From assembly GCF_013337765.1 (NCBI RefSeq), contig NZ_VBSB01000007.1:62001-126000 (forward strand): a stretch of DNA of 64,000 nucleotides. The letters run 5' to 3'. Source of the stretch: Mycolicibacterium sphagni (GTDB lineage: Bacteria; Actinomycetota; Actinomycetes; Mycobacteriales; Mycobacteriaceae). Position numbers and translations under genes: made by a program. The notes under the pieces are model-generated. The model worked only from the letters and a program-made list of their open reading frames with translations, made no database searches and was not told where the DNA came from. Below, one piece after another: positions 37,359 to 46,747 of the stretch. Each line of letters begins with the position of its first letter. The stretch's first letter is position 1.

Positions 37359-38549
37359 TCAGTAGATCACCATGTCGGGATCGATTTGCTTTGCCCAGGC
37401 GACGATGCCGCCCTGCAGATGCAGGGCATCGGCGAATCCGGCCTTCTTCACCACGGCCAGCGCCTCGGCCGAGCGCACCCCGGTCTTGCAGTAGAGCACC
37501 GGAACGCGGTCCTGCGGCAGCTTGCTCAGGCCTTCCCCGGACTCGATCACCGACTTCGGGATCAGCTCGGCACCGGTGATGTGGTTGATCTCCCACTCCA
37601 CCGGCTCGCGCACGTCGATCAGGGCCAGCTTTTTGCCGGAATCGAGCAGGTCACGTAGCTCCCGAGGGGTGACCGTGGAATTCTGCGCGGCGCCGACCGC
37701 CTCCTCGGACACCACGCCGCAGAACGACTCGTAGTCGATCAGCCCGGTGATCTTCGGCGTCTCCGGGTCTTTGCGGATCCGGATCGTGCGGTAGGTCATG
37801 TCCAGCGCGTCATAGACCATCAGCCGGCCCAGCAAGGTGTCCCCGATTCCGGTGATCAGCTTGATGGCCTCAGTGCCCATGATCGACGCGATCGACGCGC
37901 ACAGGATGCCGAGGACGCCACCTTCGGCGCAGGACGGGACCATGCCGGGCGGCGGTGGCTCCGGGTAGAGGTCGCGATAGTTCAGGCCGCGCTCATTGCC
38001 GGCCTCATCGGCCGGAGCGTCCTCCCAGAACACCGAGGCCTGCCCCTCGAAGCGGTAGATCGAGCCCCACACGTAGGGCTTGTGTGCCAGCACCGCGGCG
38101 TCGTTGACCAGGTAGCGGGTGGCGAAGTTGTCGGTGCCGTCGAGGATGAGGTCGTACTGCTCGAACAGCTGCACCGCGTTGTCGGGTTCCAGCCGCAACT
38201 CGTGCAGGTGCACAGTGACCAGCGGGTTGACTTCGAGAACGGAGTCGCGCGCGCTCTCGGCCTTGGACCGGCCGATATCGGATTGGCCGTGGATGATCTG
38301 GCGCTGCAGGTTGGACTCGTCGACCACATCGAACTCGACGATGCCGATCGTTCCGACGCCGGCCGCGGCCAGATACAGCAGCGTAGGTGAACCCAGTCCG
38401 CCGGCGCCGATCACCAGCACCTTGGCGTTCTTCAAACGTTTCTGCCCGTCCACGCCCAGGTCCGGAATGATCAGGTGGCGGCTGTAGCGCGCGACCTCGT
38501 CGCGGGTGAGCTCAGCAGCTGGCTCGACCAGCGGCGGCAACGGAGACAC
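37359..38549 (-). CDS. moeZ: MoeZ/MoeB-type sulfur-carrier adenylyltransferase and rhodanese
   Basis: A 396-residue fusion: an N-terminal E1-like adenylation domain (GAGGLGSPTLLYLAAAGVG, about 43-61; DGTDNFATR) and a C-terminal rhodanese domain with the catalytic Cys in YCKTGVRSAE. It adenylates and thiocarboxylates sulfur-carrier proteins (MoaD, CysO, ThiS) for molybdopterin, cysteine and thiamine synthesis. GTG 38549 (VSPLPPLVEP) has GAGGAG upstream; the frame to 38603 lacks similarity. Confidence 0.92.
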   Translation of the reverse strand: MSPLPPLVEPAAELTRDEVARYSRHLIIPDLGVDGQKRLKNAKVLVIGAGGLGSPTLLYLAAAGVGTIGIVEFDVVDESNLQRQIIHGQSDIGRSKAESARDSVLEVNPLVTVHLHELRLEPDNAVQLFEQYDLILDGTDNFATRYLVNDAAVLAHKPYVWGSIYRFEGQASVFWEDAPADEAGNERGLNYRDLYPEPPPPGMVPSCAEGGVLGILCASIASIMGTEAIKLITGIGDTLLGRLMVYDALDMTYRTIRIRKDPETPKITGLIDYESFCGVVSEEAVGAAQNSTVTPRELRDLLDSGKKLALIDVREPVEWEINHITGAELIPKSVIESGEGLSKLPQDRVPVLYCKTGVRSAEALAVVKKAGFADALHLQGGIVAWAKQIDPDMVIY

Positions 38550-38657
38550 CGGATTACTCCTCGGATTGGCTCGATCTGGCACTAGCCCGACGGACGTCAC
38601 CATCCATCTCAGCAGGTGGCCAGATCAACGGCAAACAGCTGTGAAAGCTTCCCGCAG

Positions 38658-39701
38658 TTACGCGATCGGATACGGCCACGGGTTGAACCGGCACGTCTTC
38701 CCGTCGGCCTTGACGTACTCCGGGTCGAACCGGGAGGCGTCGTTGTCGGCGGTCGAGAACGTCTGCTGCATCATCACCGGCGCGAGGCCGCCGTTCTCGT
38801 CGCACGGTTCGTGATGCTGATAGCCGATGGCATGACCCACTTCATGGTTGACCAGGTATTGCCGGTAGGAACCGATATCGCCCTGGAAGGGCACCGCACC
38901 GCGCACCCAGCGGGACTCGTTGATGAACACCCTCGGCTGAGCGTCAGGCCCGTAGGCCGGGTTGTAGCACGAAGATTCCAGCGGAATCTCGTAGCCGCAC
39001 CCTTCGCGCACCGTCATCGGCGACGTCAGCGACACCCGGAAATCCGGCTTGACGCCCTCATTGCCGGCATCGACGCGCTCGAAGGCGAACTGCGGATTGT
39101 GGATCCAGCTCTTCGGGTTGCTCAGCGTCTCGGTGACCATCCGCGCGAATCCCTCGTCACCGCCGAACGACGCGGTGTCGACCCCGTCCTCGATCTCCAC
39201 GGTGTAGGTGAAGGTCTTCGCGGTGCCTTCGCCGACCTTCGGCGTGGTGCCAGGCACGATGTGCCACGTCTTGGCTCCCGCTTCGGTGAACGCCCCGCCC
39301 TCGGGCAAAATCCCGGTCGGCAGGTTGGCGTCGAACTCGGTCAGCCCACGGGGCGGCGCGCCGATGATCGCGGTGCCACTCGACCCGATTGTCGGCGGGC
39401 TCTCGACGACGCCGTGAGCGGAGGGCTCGGTGGCCGGAGCGGCCGTTCCGGTGATGGTCTGATAGAGCACCACTCCGGTCACGACGACCAGCACCGGCAG
39501 TGCATACGCGCGCCAGCCGTACATCGAGATAAACCGGCCCAACCACGACTGTTTGCGCCATTGACGACGCTGATCCCGATTGGATCTGACCCGGCCCCGC
39601 TCGTCGGCCAGCGGGTCCCGCAGCGCGCGCAGCGGCTCACGCCACTCGTTGCGCAGCACGGGCACACGACCGCCGCCGCGGTGCCCCGGGTCGTAGGTCA
39701 C
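38658..39701 (-). CDS. Membrane-anchored zincin-like protein, DUF3152
   Basis: A 347-residue protein with a basic cytoplasmic start of about 65 residues, one membrane segment (about 66-82) and an extracytoplasmic domain carrying HEVGHAIGYQHH (about 289-300), the extended zinc-protease signature with three metal ligands. The family is known in actinobacteria as DUF3152, with no proven substrate. The start GTG 39701 (VTYDPGHRGG) was chosen; the longer frame to 40088 overlaps the divergent TetR gene. Confidence 0.88.
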   Translation of the reverse strand: MTYDPGHRGGGRVPVLRNEWREPLRALRDPLADERGRVRSNRDQRRQWRKQSWLGRFISMYGWRAYALPVLVVVTGVVLYQTITGTAAPATEPSAHGVVESPPTIGSSGTAIIGAPPRGLTEFDANLPTGILPEGGAFTEAGAKTWHIVPGTTPKVGEGTAKTFTYTVEIEDGVDTASFGGDEGFARMVTETLSNPKSWIHNPQFAFERVDAGNEGVKPDFRVSLTSPMTVREGCGYEIPLESSCYNPAYGPDAQPRVFINESRWVRGAVPFQGDIGSYRQYLVNHEVGHAIGYQHHEPCDENGGLAPVMMQQTFSTADNDASRFDPEYVKADGKTCRFNPWPYPIA

Positions 39702-39797
39702 CGACCCAGGATGGCACAACAGCCGAACCCGGGACTCCCGGCGCGCCAGTACCACCGCGCCAGCGCGTACGGGCGAGTAACCAGGCCCGGGTAGTAA

Positions 39798-40538
<741 letters not shown>

Positions 40539-40544
40539 CACGGG

Positions 40545-40793
40545 CTAGGCGCCCGCTGCTCCCGCGGCGATCCCGAAGCCGACCCTGCGCACGTCGGCAA
40601 CACCGATCTCGACGTAGGTGATCCTGGCCGTCTGCACCAGGAAGCGGCGTCCCTTGTCGTCGGTCAGTCTCAGAACGTCCGAGCCGCCCTTCGAGAACGC
40701 CGAGGTCACGAGCTCTTCGACCTCTGCAGGCGTCTGTGTGCTGGTGAACACGAGCTCACGCGGGCTGTCCGTGACGCCGATCTTGACCTCCAC
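40545..40793 (-). CDS. DUF3107 family protein
   Basis: An 82-residue protein of the DUF3107 family, with the start VEVKIGVTDSPRELVF and GGSDVLRLTDDKGRRFLVQ. It is small, soluble and conserved across actinobacteria; its role is not established. It starts at GTG 40793 and converges on the TetR gene with seven bases between the stops. Confidence 0.8.
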   Translation of the reverse strand: MEVKIGVTDSPRELVFTSTQTPAEVEELVTSAFSKGGSDVLRLTDDKGRRFLVQTARITYVEIGVADVRRVGFGIAAGAAGA

Positions 40794-40978
40794 ACTGGCC
40801 CCTTCTGTCGTATCTACGTCGCGTACGCGACTACCTCAGAAGGCTAGTGGACGCCCGGGTGCGTGGTTGAGGGCAGCCGTTCGCGGTGAGCGAATAGGGC
40901 GTCAAGCTGCGATAACAGCATGGCAACGGACAGGCGCGGCGCGCCGGGATGCGGCGTGCGCGTCCATAACCTTGCCTC

Positions 40979-41551
40979 GTGAGCGACAAGAAACGTCGAC
41001 AGCGGCTGGTTCAGTGGCCCCGGGTGGCGCTGACCACCGCGGGCGTGCTGGTGGCCGCATCGGCGACGACGTTGGTCGTGCGGACCGGCGACGCCGCCAC
41101 CACCACGCCGGAATTCGGCGACGCCACCCCCACCCGCACGGTGGTGGCCATCCCCGGCCCCCGGACGTCGACCCCGGCGCCCGCGCCGGTCACCGTCACC
41201 GTCCCGGGTCTACCGGTGGAGACACCGGTGATGGTTCCCCCGCCGACCGCCCCGGCGGCCGCACCGCTGGCGCAGGCATCGGTGGATTCCGGCGAGATCG
41301 TGTACACCGTCGCCGGTAACCAGCGGCCCGACGATCCGGTGACCATCACCTACGCCGACGAGACGGGGGCGTTGCGCACGTCGGAAAACGTCTCGCTGCC
41401 CTGGCGGATGACGGTGATTCCGACCGTGCCGGTCAACTACGTCACCGCCAGCAGCAGCGGAAGTCAGCTGAACTGCTGGATCACCGACGCTCGCGGGGTC
41501 ACCGTCGCCGCACAGACCGACAACACGATCTCCGCGACCTGCAACCGCTAA
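40979..41551 (+). CDS. Thr/Pro-rich membrane-anchored protein, MmpS-like
   Basis: A 190-residue protein: a basic cytoplasmic tip, one membrane segment (about 16-35), a Thr/Pro/Ala-rich spacer (about 40-100), and a C-terminal beta-rich domain (IVYTVAGNQRPDDPVTITY ... NCWITDARGVTV) resembling the MmpS fold. MmpS proteins assist MmpL lipid transporters, but no mmpL gene is adjacent. Start GTG 40979. The stop overlaps that of the next, convergent gene by four bases (CTAA). Confidence 0.75.
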   Translation: MSDKKRRQRLVQWPRVALTTAGVLVAASATTLVVRTGDAATTTPEFGDATPTRTVVAIPGPRTSTPAPAPVTVTVPGLPVETPVMVPPPTAPAAAPLAQASVDSGEIVYTVAGNQRPDDPVTITYADETGALRTSENVSLPWRMTVIPTVPVNYVTASSSGSQLNCWITDARGVTVAAQTDNTISATCNR

Positions 41552-42231
41552 GCCAGGCCGAGCTGGCGCATCCGGTCGTCGTGCGTGCGCTGCAGCCGGT
41601 CGAAGAAATCGGCCACCTGGCCCAGCCCGCCCGGCCCGGCCAACACCAGATCGACGAGTTCGTCGTGGTCGGCCAGCACGTATTGGGCCTGGGTGATCGC
41701 CTCACCGAGCAGCCGGCGCGACCACAGCGCCAGCCGGCTGCGCTGCCGTCCGCTGGTGGTCACCGCGTCGCGAACCTCGGCGACCACGAACTGCGAGTGA
41801 CCCGTCTCCGAGAGCACTCCCCGCACAACCGCGGCCACCTCGTCGGGAAGCACGTCGGCGATCTCGAGGTAGAAGTCGGCCGCCAGCGCATCGCCGACAT
41901 ACGTCTTGACCAGGGCCTCCAGCCACGTGCTCGGCGTGGTCAGGCGGTGGTAGTTCTCCAGTGCCGAGGCGTACCGCGACATCGCCGGGACGACATCGAC
42001 GCCACGCGCCTTCAACGCATCGCGCAGCAGGTCGTAGTGGGCCATCTCAGCGGCGGCCATGCTGGCCATGTTGATCCGGCCCCGCAGGTCCGGAGCCATC
42101 CGCGCCTCGTCGGTCAGCCGATAGAACGCCGCGACCTCGCCGTAGGCCAGTAGTGCGAACAGCTCGTTGACGCCGGGATGATCGGCGGAGATGCTCGCCG
42201 CTGACTCGGCGGCGGGTTGCGGGGCTGTCAT
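41548..42231 (-). CDS. Ferritin-like domain protein
   Basis: A 227-residue all-helical protein with ferritin-type ExxH pairs: EVAAFYRL, AAEMAHYDLL (about 61) and LSETGHSQFV (about 140). It resembles diiron proteins of the tRNA-hydroxylase (MiaE-like)/ferritin-like group; substrate unknown. ATG 42231 was chosen over a frame starting at 42276. Confidence 0.78.
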   Translation of the reverse strand: MTAPQPAAESAASISADHPGVNELFALLAYGEVAAFYRLTDEARMAPDLRGRINMASMAAAEMAHYDLLRDALKARGVDVVPAMSRYASALENYHRLTTPSTWLEALVKTYVGDALAADFYLEIADVLPDEVAAVVRGVLSETGHSQFVVAEVRDAVTTSGRQRSRLALWSRRLLGEAITQAQYVLADHDELVDLVLAGPGGLGQVADFFDRLQRTHDDRMRQLGLA

Positions 42232-42287
42232 GGCCGTCACTGTAGTCGCGGCCGGGGCTGTGATCAGTCCCAGCAAGCGCGACCAGC

Positions 42288-42293
42288 TACAAT
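42288..42293 (+). promoter_or_regulatory. Probable rhlE promoter -10 box
   Basis: TACAAT is the best -10 match in the gap before rhlE. It implies a leader of about 180 nt before the start at 42483. Two GGGCCC segments (42347-42352 and 42367-42372) in the leader could pair. No clear -35 is seen. Confidence 0.35.
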
Positions 42294-42482
42294 GGCAGCT
42301 GACAAGCGCCGTGAGGCGCGGTCAAGGAAATGTGCGTGCACGCAGTGGGCCCGCCTCCCTCAGTGCAGGGCCCGGCGAATCGGCATCGAATCTCTTGAAG
42401 CCGACTCCATTCCGACAGTCAGAACTCGTGCGCGCTGGATAGCACCATCGAGGACCGACTACGGAAGGCACAACGCCACCAC

Positions 42483-44015
42483 ATGACCCCTTTGACAACT
42501 CATCCCCAGCTCTCATTCGCCCAGCTCGGAGTCCGCGACGAGATCGTCCGCGCCCTCGCTGAAGAAGGCAAGGAATTCGCCTTCGCCATCCAGGAACAGA
42601 CCCTGCCGATGGCCCTGGCCGGAGACGACCTCATCGGCCAGGCCCGCACCGGTATGGGCAAGACCTTGGCGTTCGGCGTACCGATGCTGCAGCGCATCAC
42701 CACCGACAGCGATCGCGAACTCAGCGGAATCCCGCGTGGGCTGGTCGTCGTGCCGACCCGTGAGCTCTGCCTGCAGGTGTACGAAGACCTCGCGAGCGCC
42801 GCTCGGTATTTGAAGGTGGACGCTGCGGGCCAAGGCGATCGCAAGCTGTCCGTCACCTCCATCTACGGCGGGCGACCCTACGAGGCACAGATCGCGGCCC
42901 TGCAGAAGGGCGTCGACGTCGTGATCGGCACGCCGGGTCGACTGCTCGACCTCGCTCAGCAGGGGCATTTGCAGCTCGGCGGACTGAGCATGCTGGTGCT
43001 CGATGAGGCCGACGAGATGCTCGACCTGGGCTTCCTGCCCGATATCGAGCGCATCCTCAAGCAGATCCCCGAGAAGCGGCAGGCCATGCTGTTCTCGGCA
43101 ACGATGCCGGACCCCATCATCACGCTGGCCCGCACGTTCATGAACCAGCCCACCCACATCCGGGCCGAGGGCGTGCAAGGTGCGGCCACCCACGACAGCA
43201 CCGAGCAGTTCGTCTACCGCGCGCACGCGCTGGACAAGGTCGAGATGGTCAGCCGCATCCTGCAGGCCGAGGGCCGCGGCGCGACGATGATCTTCACCCG
43301 AACCAAGCGCACCGCGCAGAAGGTGGCCGACGAGCTCGCCGAGCGCGGGTTCAAGGTCGGCGCCGTGCACGGCGATCTCGGCCAGATCGCCCGGGAAAAG
43401 GCCCTCAAGGCGTTCCGCACCGGTGACGTCGACGTGCTGGTGGCCACCGACGTGGCCGCCCGTGGCATTGATATCGACGACATCACCCATGTCATCAATT
43501 ACCAGATCCCCGAAGACGAGCAGGCCTACGTGCATCGCATCGGCCGCACCGGGCGGGCCGGCAAGACCGGCATCGCCATCACCCTCGTCGACTGGGACGA
43601 GCTCGACCGTTGGGCGATGATCAACACCGCGCTCAAGCTCGATTGCGCCGACCCCGCGGAGACGTACTCCAACTCGCCGCACTTCTACGAAGAACTCGGC
43701 ATCCCCGCCGATGCCGGCGGCACCGTCGGCGGCCCGCGCAAGTCGGCACAGGCCGCCAAGAGTGACGGCGGCACCCGGATCAGCTCCAAGGACAAGGACT
43801 CCAGCCGAGAGCGGTCCAGCCGCAACCGATCCCGTCGTCGCACCCGCGGCGGCGAGGGAGCCACCGGGCACGTCGAGACCGCGGTGGACGCCGCTGCTCC
43901 CGCCTCCGGGGACAAGGCCACGGCGACCGACGGCGGCGACGACAGCCCGGCTCGTAAGCGCCGGCGCCGGCGCCGGCCGCGCAACGCCGCCGAGGCCCCC
44001 GCAACAGCAAGCTGA
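42483..44015 (+). CDS. rhlE: DEAD-box ATP-dependent RNA helicase RhlE
   Basis: A 510-residue helicase. Motifs: Q motif FAIQEQTLPMAL, ARTGMGKT (about 57-64), PTRELCLQ, VLDEADEML, SATMPD, and HRIGRTGRAG (about 348-357). The last 100 residues form a charged tail with two arginine-rich blocks (RSSRNRSRRRTR and RKRRRRRRPRN) for RNA binding. It remodels structured RNA, with roles in RNA decay or ribosome assembly. The leader is long (see promoter). The next gene is 20 bases on. Confidence 0.93.
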   Translation: MTPLTTHPQLSFAQLGVRDEIVRALAEEGKEFAFAIQEQTLPMALAGDDLIGQARTGMGKTLAFGVPMLQRITTDSDRELSGIPRGLVVVPTRELCLQVYEDLASAARYLKVDAAGQGDRKLSVTSIYGGRPYEAQIAALQKGVDVVIGTPGRLLDLAQQGHLQLGGLSMLVLDEADEMLDLGFLPDIERILKQIPEKRQAMLFSATMPDPIITLARTFMNQPTHIRAEGVQGAATHDSTEQFVYRAHALDKVEMVSRILQAEGRGATMIFTRTKRTAQKVADELAERGFKVGAVHGDLGQIAREKALKAFRTGDVDVLVATDVAARGIDIDDITHVINYQIPEDEQAYVHRIGRTGRAGKTGIAITLVDWDELDRWAMINTALKLDCADPAETYSNSPHFYEELGIPADAGGTVGGPRKSAQAAKSDGGTRISSKDKDSSRERSSRNRSRRRTRGGEGATGHVETAVDAAAPASGDKATATDGGDDSPARKRRRRRRPRNAAEAPATAS

Positions 44016-44035
44016 CGACCGCTATCGTCGCCTAG

Positions 44036-45265
44036 ATGGTCAGACCTGAGCGCCGCACCAAGGGCGATCTCATCGCCGCGGCGACGATCGCGCTTGTCGT
44101 GGCCGTCGTCGCCGCGCTGTTCTGGTGGAACAGCTCGGCGCGGGCCACGATCAGCAGGCCCGCCACCTCGCCGGCACCCAATCCGGTTCCGGCGCGGGTG
44201 GTTCCCGACACGCTGCACCAGCTGTGGACCGCGGCCAGCCCGCGCACGCTGAGCCCGCTCGTGGTCGGCGGCACCGTAGTGACCGGCGACGGCACGACTG
44301 TCGAGGGCCGCGATCCGCAGACTGGTCAGAACCGGTGGACTTTCGCCCGCGACACCAACCTGTGCGGGGTGTCCTACGTCTACGACCTCGTCGTCGCGGT
44401 CTACCCCGACGTCCGCGGCTGCGGGCAAGTCAGCGGTATCAACGGCGGCACCGGACAGCGTGGCGCGACCCGCACCTCGTATGCCGACAAGCACGTGGTG
44501 CTCAGCTCCAACGGCAGCGCCGTCCTCTCGGCCGGACCCACCCGGCTGGAGCTGTGGCGCTCGGATCTGGTGCGGATGCTGTCCTACGGCGAGATCGACG
44601 CCCGGGTCAAACCGGTCAACCAGGGCCTCGGCGCCGGCTGCACGCTGATGTCGGCGGCCGCCAGCGATGAAGCCGTGTCGGTGCTGGAAGCCTGCCGGGA
44701 CCAGAAGGACCTGCGCCTGACACTGCTCAAGCCGGCGAAAGAGGAAGACGAACCCGACACCAAGAACGTGCCGCTGCCCGGCGTCGCCCCCGATTCCGAG
44801 GCGCGCGTGCTGGCGGTGTCGGGTACCACCACACTGGTGTACCTGCCCACGCCTCAACCCGAGATGGCCGTCTACGACGACACCGGCACCATGGTCGCCA
44901 GCTGGCTGCTGAAAAAGGCTCCGGTGCTTGCGAATCCGGCCCAGGCCGTCACCCGCGCAGGCGACCTGTTCACCTGGTGGACCGGCGACAGCGTCGAGGT
45001 CTTCGACAGCCGGCTGTCCCAGCGCTACAAGATCGAGGCATCCGGCGCCGGGGCCCCGCTGGGTCCCGGCGCAATGATGGCCGGCAAGCTGCTGATCCCG
45101 CTGACCACCGGCATCGGGGTGTACGACCCAGCCAAAGACATCTTGGAGCGCACCATCGCTGTCACGCATCCGGACGGCTCCGGACCGGTGGTGCCCACCG
45201 TCACCGACTCGAAGGTGATCGAGCAGCGCGGAGCCGCGCTGGTCGCCTTCGGAACGAACCCCTAG
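44036..45265 (+). CDS. Membrane-anchored beta-propeller-like protein
   Basis: A 409-residue protein with an N-terminal membrane segment (about 13-33) and an extracytoplasmic PQQ-like repeat domain (GGTVVTGDGTTVEGRDPQTGQNRWTFAR and similar blocks), consistent with a beta-propeller. It is conserved in mycobacteria beside rhlE. No enzymatic residues are evident. Its stop shares CTAG with the convergent ParA gene. Confidence 0.78.
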   Translation: MVRPERRTKGDLIAAATIALVVAVVAALFWWNSSARATISRPATSPAPNPVPARVVPDTLHQLWTAASPRTLSPLVVGGTVVTGDGTTVEGRDPQTGQNRWTFARDTNLCGVSYVYDLVVAVYPDVRGCGQVSGINGGTGQRGATRTSYADKHVVLSSNGSAVLSAGPTRLELWRSDLVRMLSYGEIDARVKPVNQGLGAGCTLMSAAASDEAVSVLEACRDQKDLRLTLLKPAKEEDEPDTKNVPLPGVAPDSEARVLAVSGTTTLVYLPTPQPEMAVYDDTGTMVASWLLKKAPVLANPAQAVTRAGDLFTWWTGDSVEVFDSRLSQRYKIEASGAGAPLGPGAMMAGKLLIPLTTGIGVYDPAKDILERTIAVTHPDGSGPVVPTVTDSKVIEQRGAALVAFGTNP

Positions 45266-46065
45266 ACGTCAGGGGTGAACGTCGGCAGCGCCTTGCCGGA
45301 CTTCCAGTGCTTCAGCAACGAGCTGGCCAGATCGCGATAAGCCGTGCCGCCCTTGCTCTTTCGCCCCGCGAGCACCGACGAGCCGGACGCACTGGCCTCG
45401 GCGAAGCGCACGGTTCGCGGGATCGGCGGAGCGAGCACCGGCAGGTCGTAACGGTCGGCGACGTCGAGGAGCACGTCGCGGCTGTGCGTGGTGCGCGAGT
45501 CGTACAACGTCGGTAGTGCACCCAGCAGCTTGAGGTTTGGGTTGGTGATCTGCTGCACGTCATCCACCGTGCGCAGGAACTGACCCACGCCGCGGTGCGC
45601 CAGTGTCTCGCACTGCAGCGGCACGATCACCTCGTCGGCCGCGGTCAGCCCGTTGAGGGTGAGCACACCCAGCGATGGTGGGCAGTCGATGATCACCACG
45701 TCGAACTGGTCGTCGAGCTTGTCCAGCGCGCGTTTCAGCGCGTACTCGCGCCCGGCTCGCATCAGCAGCATGGCCTCCGCGCCGGCCAGGTCGATGTTGG
45801 CCGGCAGCAGCGTCATGCCTTCGGCCGTTTCCACCAGAGCGGCGCTGGGCTCGACGTCGCCGAGAAGCACCTCGTGCACCGACACCGGCAGCTTGTCGGG
45901 GTCGGTACCCAGCGAGAACGTCAGACACCCCTGCGGGTCGAGGTCGATGAGCAAGACACGCTTGCCCGCATCTACGAAAGCCGCACCCAGAGACGCGACC
46001 GTGGTCGTTTTGGCTACCCCACCCTTTTGGTTGGCAACCGCCAATACTCGGGTCACGGGGACCAT
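45262..46065 (-). CDS. ParA/Soj-family ATPase (orphan)
   Basis: A 267-residue ParA-type ATPase with the deviant Walker A ANQKGGVAKTTTV (about 11-23), the switch region LLIDLDPQGCLTFSLG, and VIIDCPPSLGVLTLNGL. ParA proteins position DNA or large complexes. No parB is adjacent, and the chromosomal parAB lies elsewhere in mycobacteria, so this is an orphan whose cargo is unknown. Confidence 0.88.
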   Translation of the reverse strand: MVPVTRVLAVANQKGGVAKTTTVASLGAAFVDAGKRVLLIDLDPQGCLTFSLGTDPDKLPVSVHEVLLGDVEPSAALVETAEGMTLLPANIDLAGAEAMLLMRAGREYALKRALDKLDDQFDVVIIDCPPSLGVLTLNGLTAADEVIVPLQCETLAHRGVGQFLRTVDDVQQITNPNLKLLGALPTLYDSRTTHSRDVLLDVADRYDLPVLAPPIPRTVRFAEASASGSSVLAGRKSKGGTAYRDLASSLLKHWKSGKALPTFTPDV

Positions 46066-46135
46066 CCTTGCAGGTTCTGAGCAGTTGCGTCCCGGCTGCC
46101 ACGGCGCGCCTGGTCATCGGGCAGAATCAGTGAGC

Positions 46136-46747
46136 GTGAGCGTCGGTACACATCGGTTGGTCCTGCTTCGGCACGGCGAAACCGAATGGTCCAAGAGCGG
46201 CCAGCACACCAGTACCACCGACCTCGACCTCACCGAGTATGGGCGCGAGCAGGCCAAACTGGCCGCTCTGACACTGGCCCACCTTGGCCTGGACAACCCG
46301 CTGGTGATCAGCAGCCCGCGCAAGCGCGCGCTGGCCACCGCGGAGCTGGCCGGCCTGACCGTCGACGAGGTGTCCCCGCTGCTGGTGGAGTGGAACTACG
46401 GCGACTACGAGGGCCTGACCACCCGCCAGATCCGCACCGATACCCCCGGCTGGCTGCTGTGGACCTACGGCTGCCCCGGCGGCGAGAGCGTCGATCAGGT
46501 GAGCATGCGGGCCGACCAGGCGGTGTCCTACGCCCTGGACAGCATGGTCGATCGCGACGTGGTGTTCGTCGGCCACGGCCACTTCTCCCGCTCGGTGGCC
46601 ACCCGCTGGGTGGAGCAGCCGCTGCGTGAGGGCGCGCGCTACGGATTCGGCCCGGCCTCGGTCGCGGTGGGCGGTTTCGAGTACGGCTTGCGGCAGCTCT
46701 CGGCGCTGGGCCTGACCAGCCACCGCGAGCCGGTCACCGGGACGTGA
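46136..46747 (+). CDS. gpm2: Histidine-phosphatase superfamily (PGM-like) acid phosphatase
   Basis: A 203-residue protein with the catalytic RHG motif in LLRHGETEWS (about 9-18), SSPRKRALATAEL, the acid WNYGDYEGL and GHGHFSRSVATRW with the second His. Annotated in the past as phosphoglycerate mutase, the mycobacterial enzyme is a broad phosphatase. The start GTG 46136 (VSVGTHRL) gives the usual length; GTG 46130 is possible. It overlaps entC at TGATG. Confidence 0.88.
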   Translation: MSVGTHRLVLLRHGETEWSKSGQHTSTTDLDLTEYGREQAKLAALTLAHLGLDNPLVISSPRKRALATAELAGLTVDEVSPLLVEWNYGDYEGLTTRQIRTDTPGWLLWTYGCPGGESVDQVSMRADQAVSYALDSMVDRDVVFVGHGHFSRSVATRWVEQPLREGARYGFGPASVAVGGFEYGLRQLSALGLTSHREPVTGT

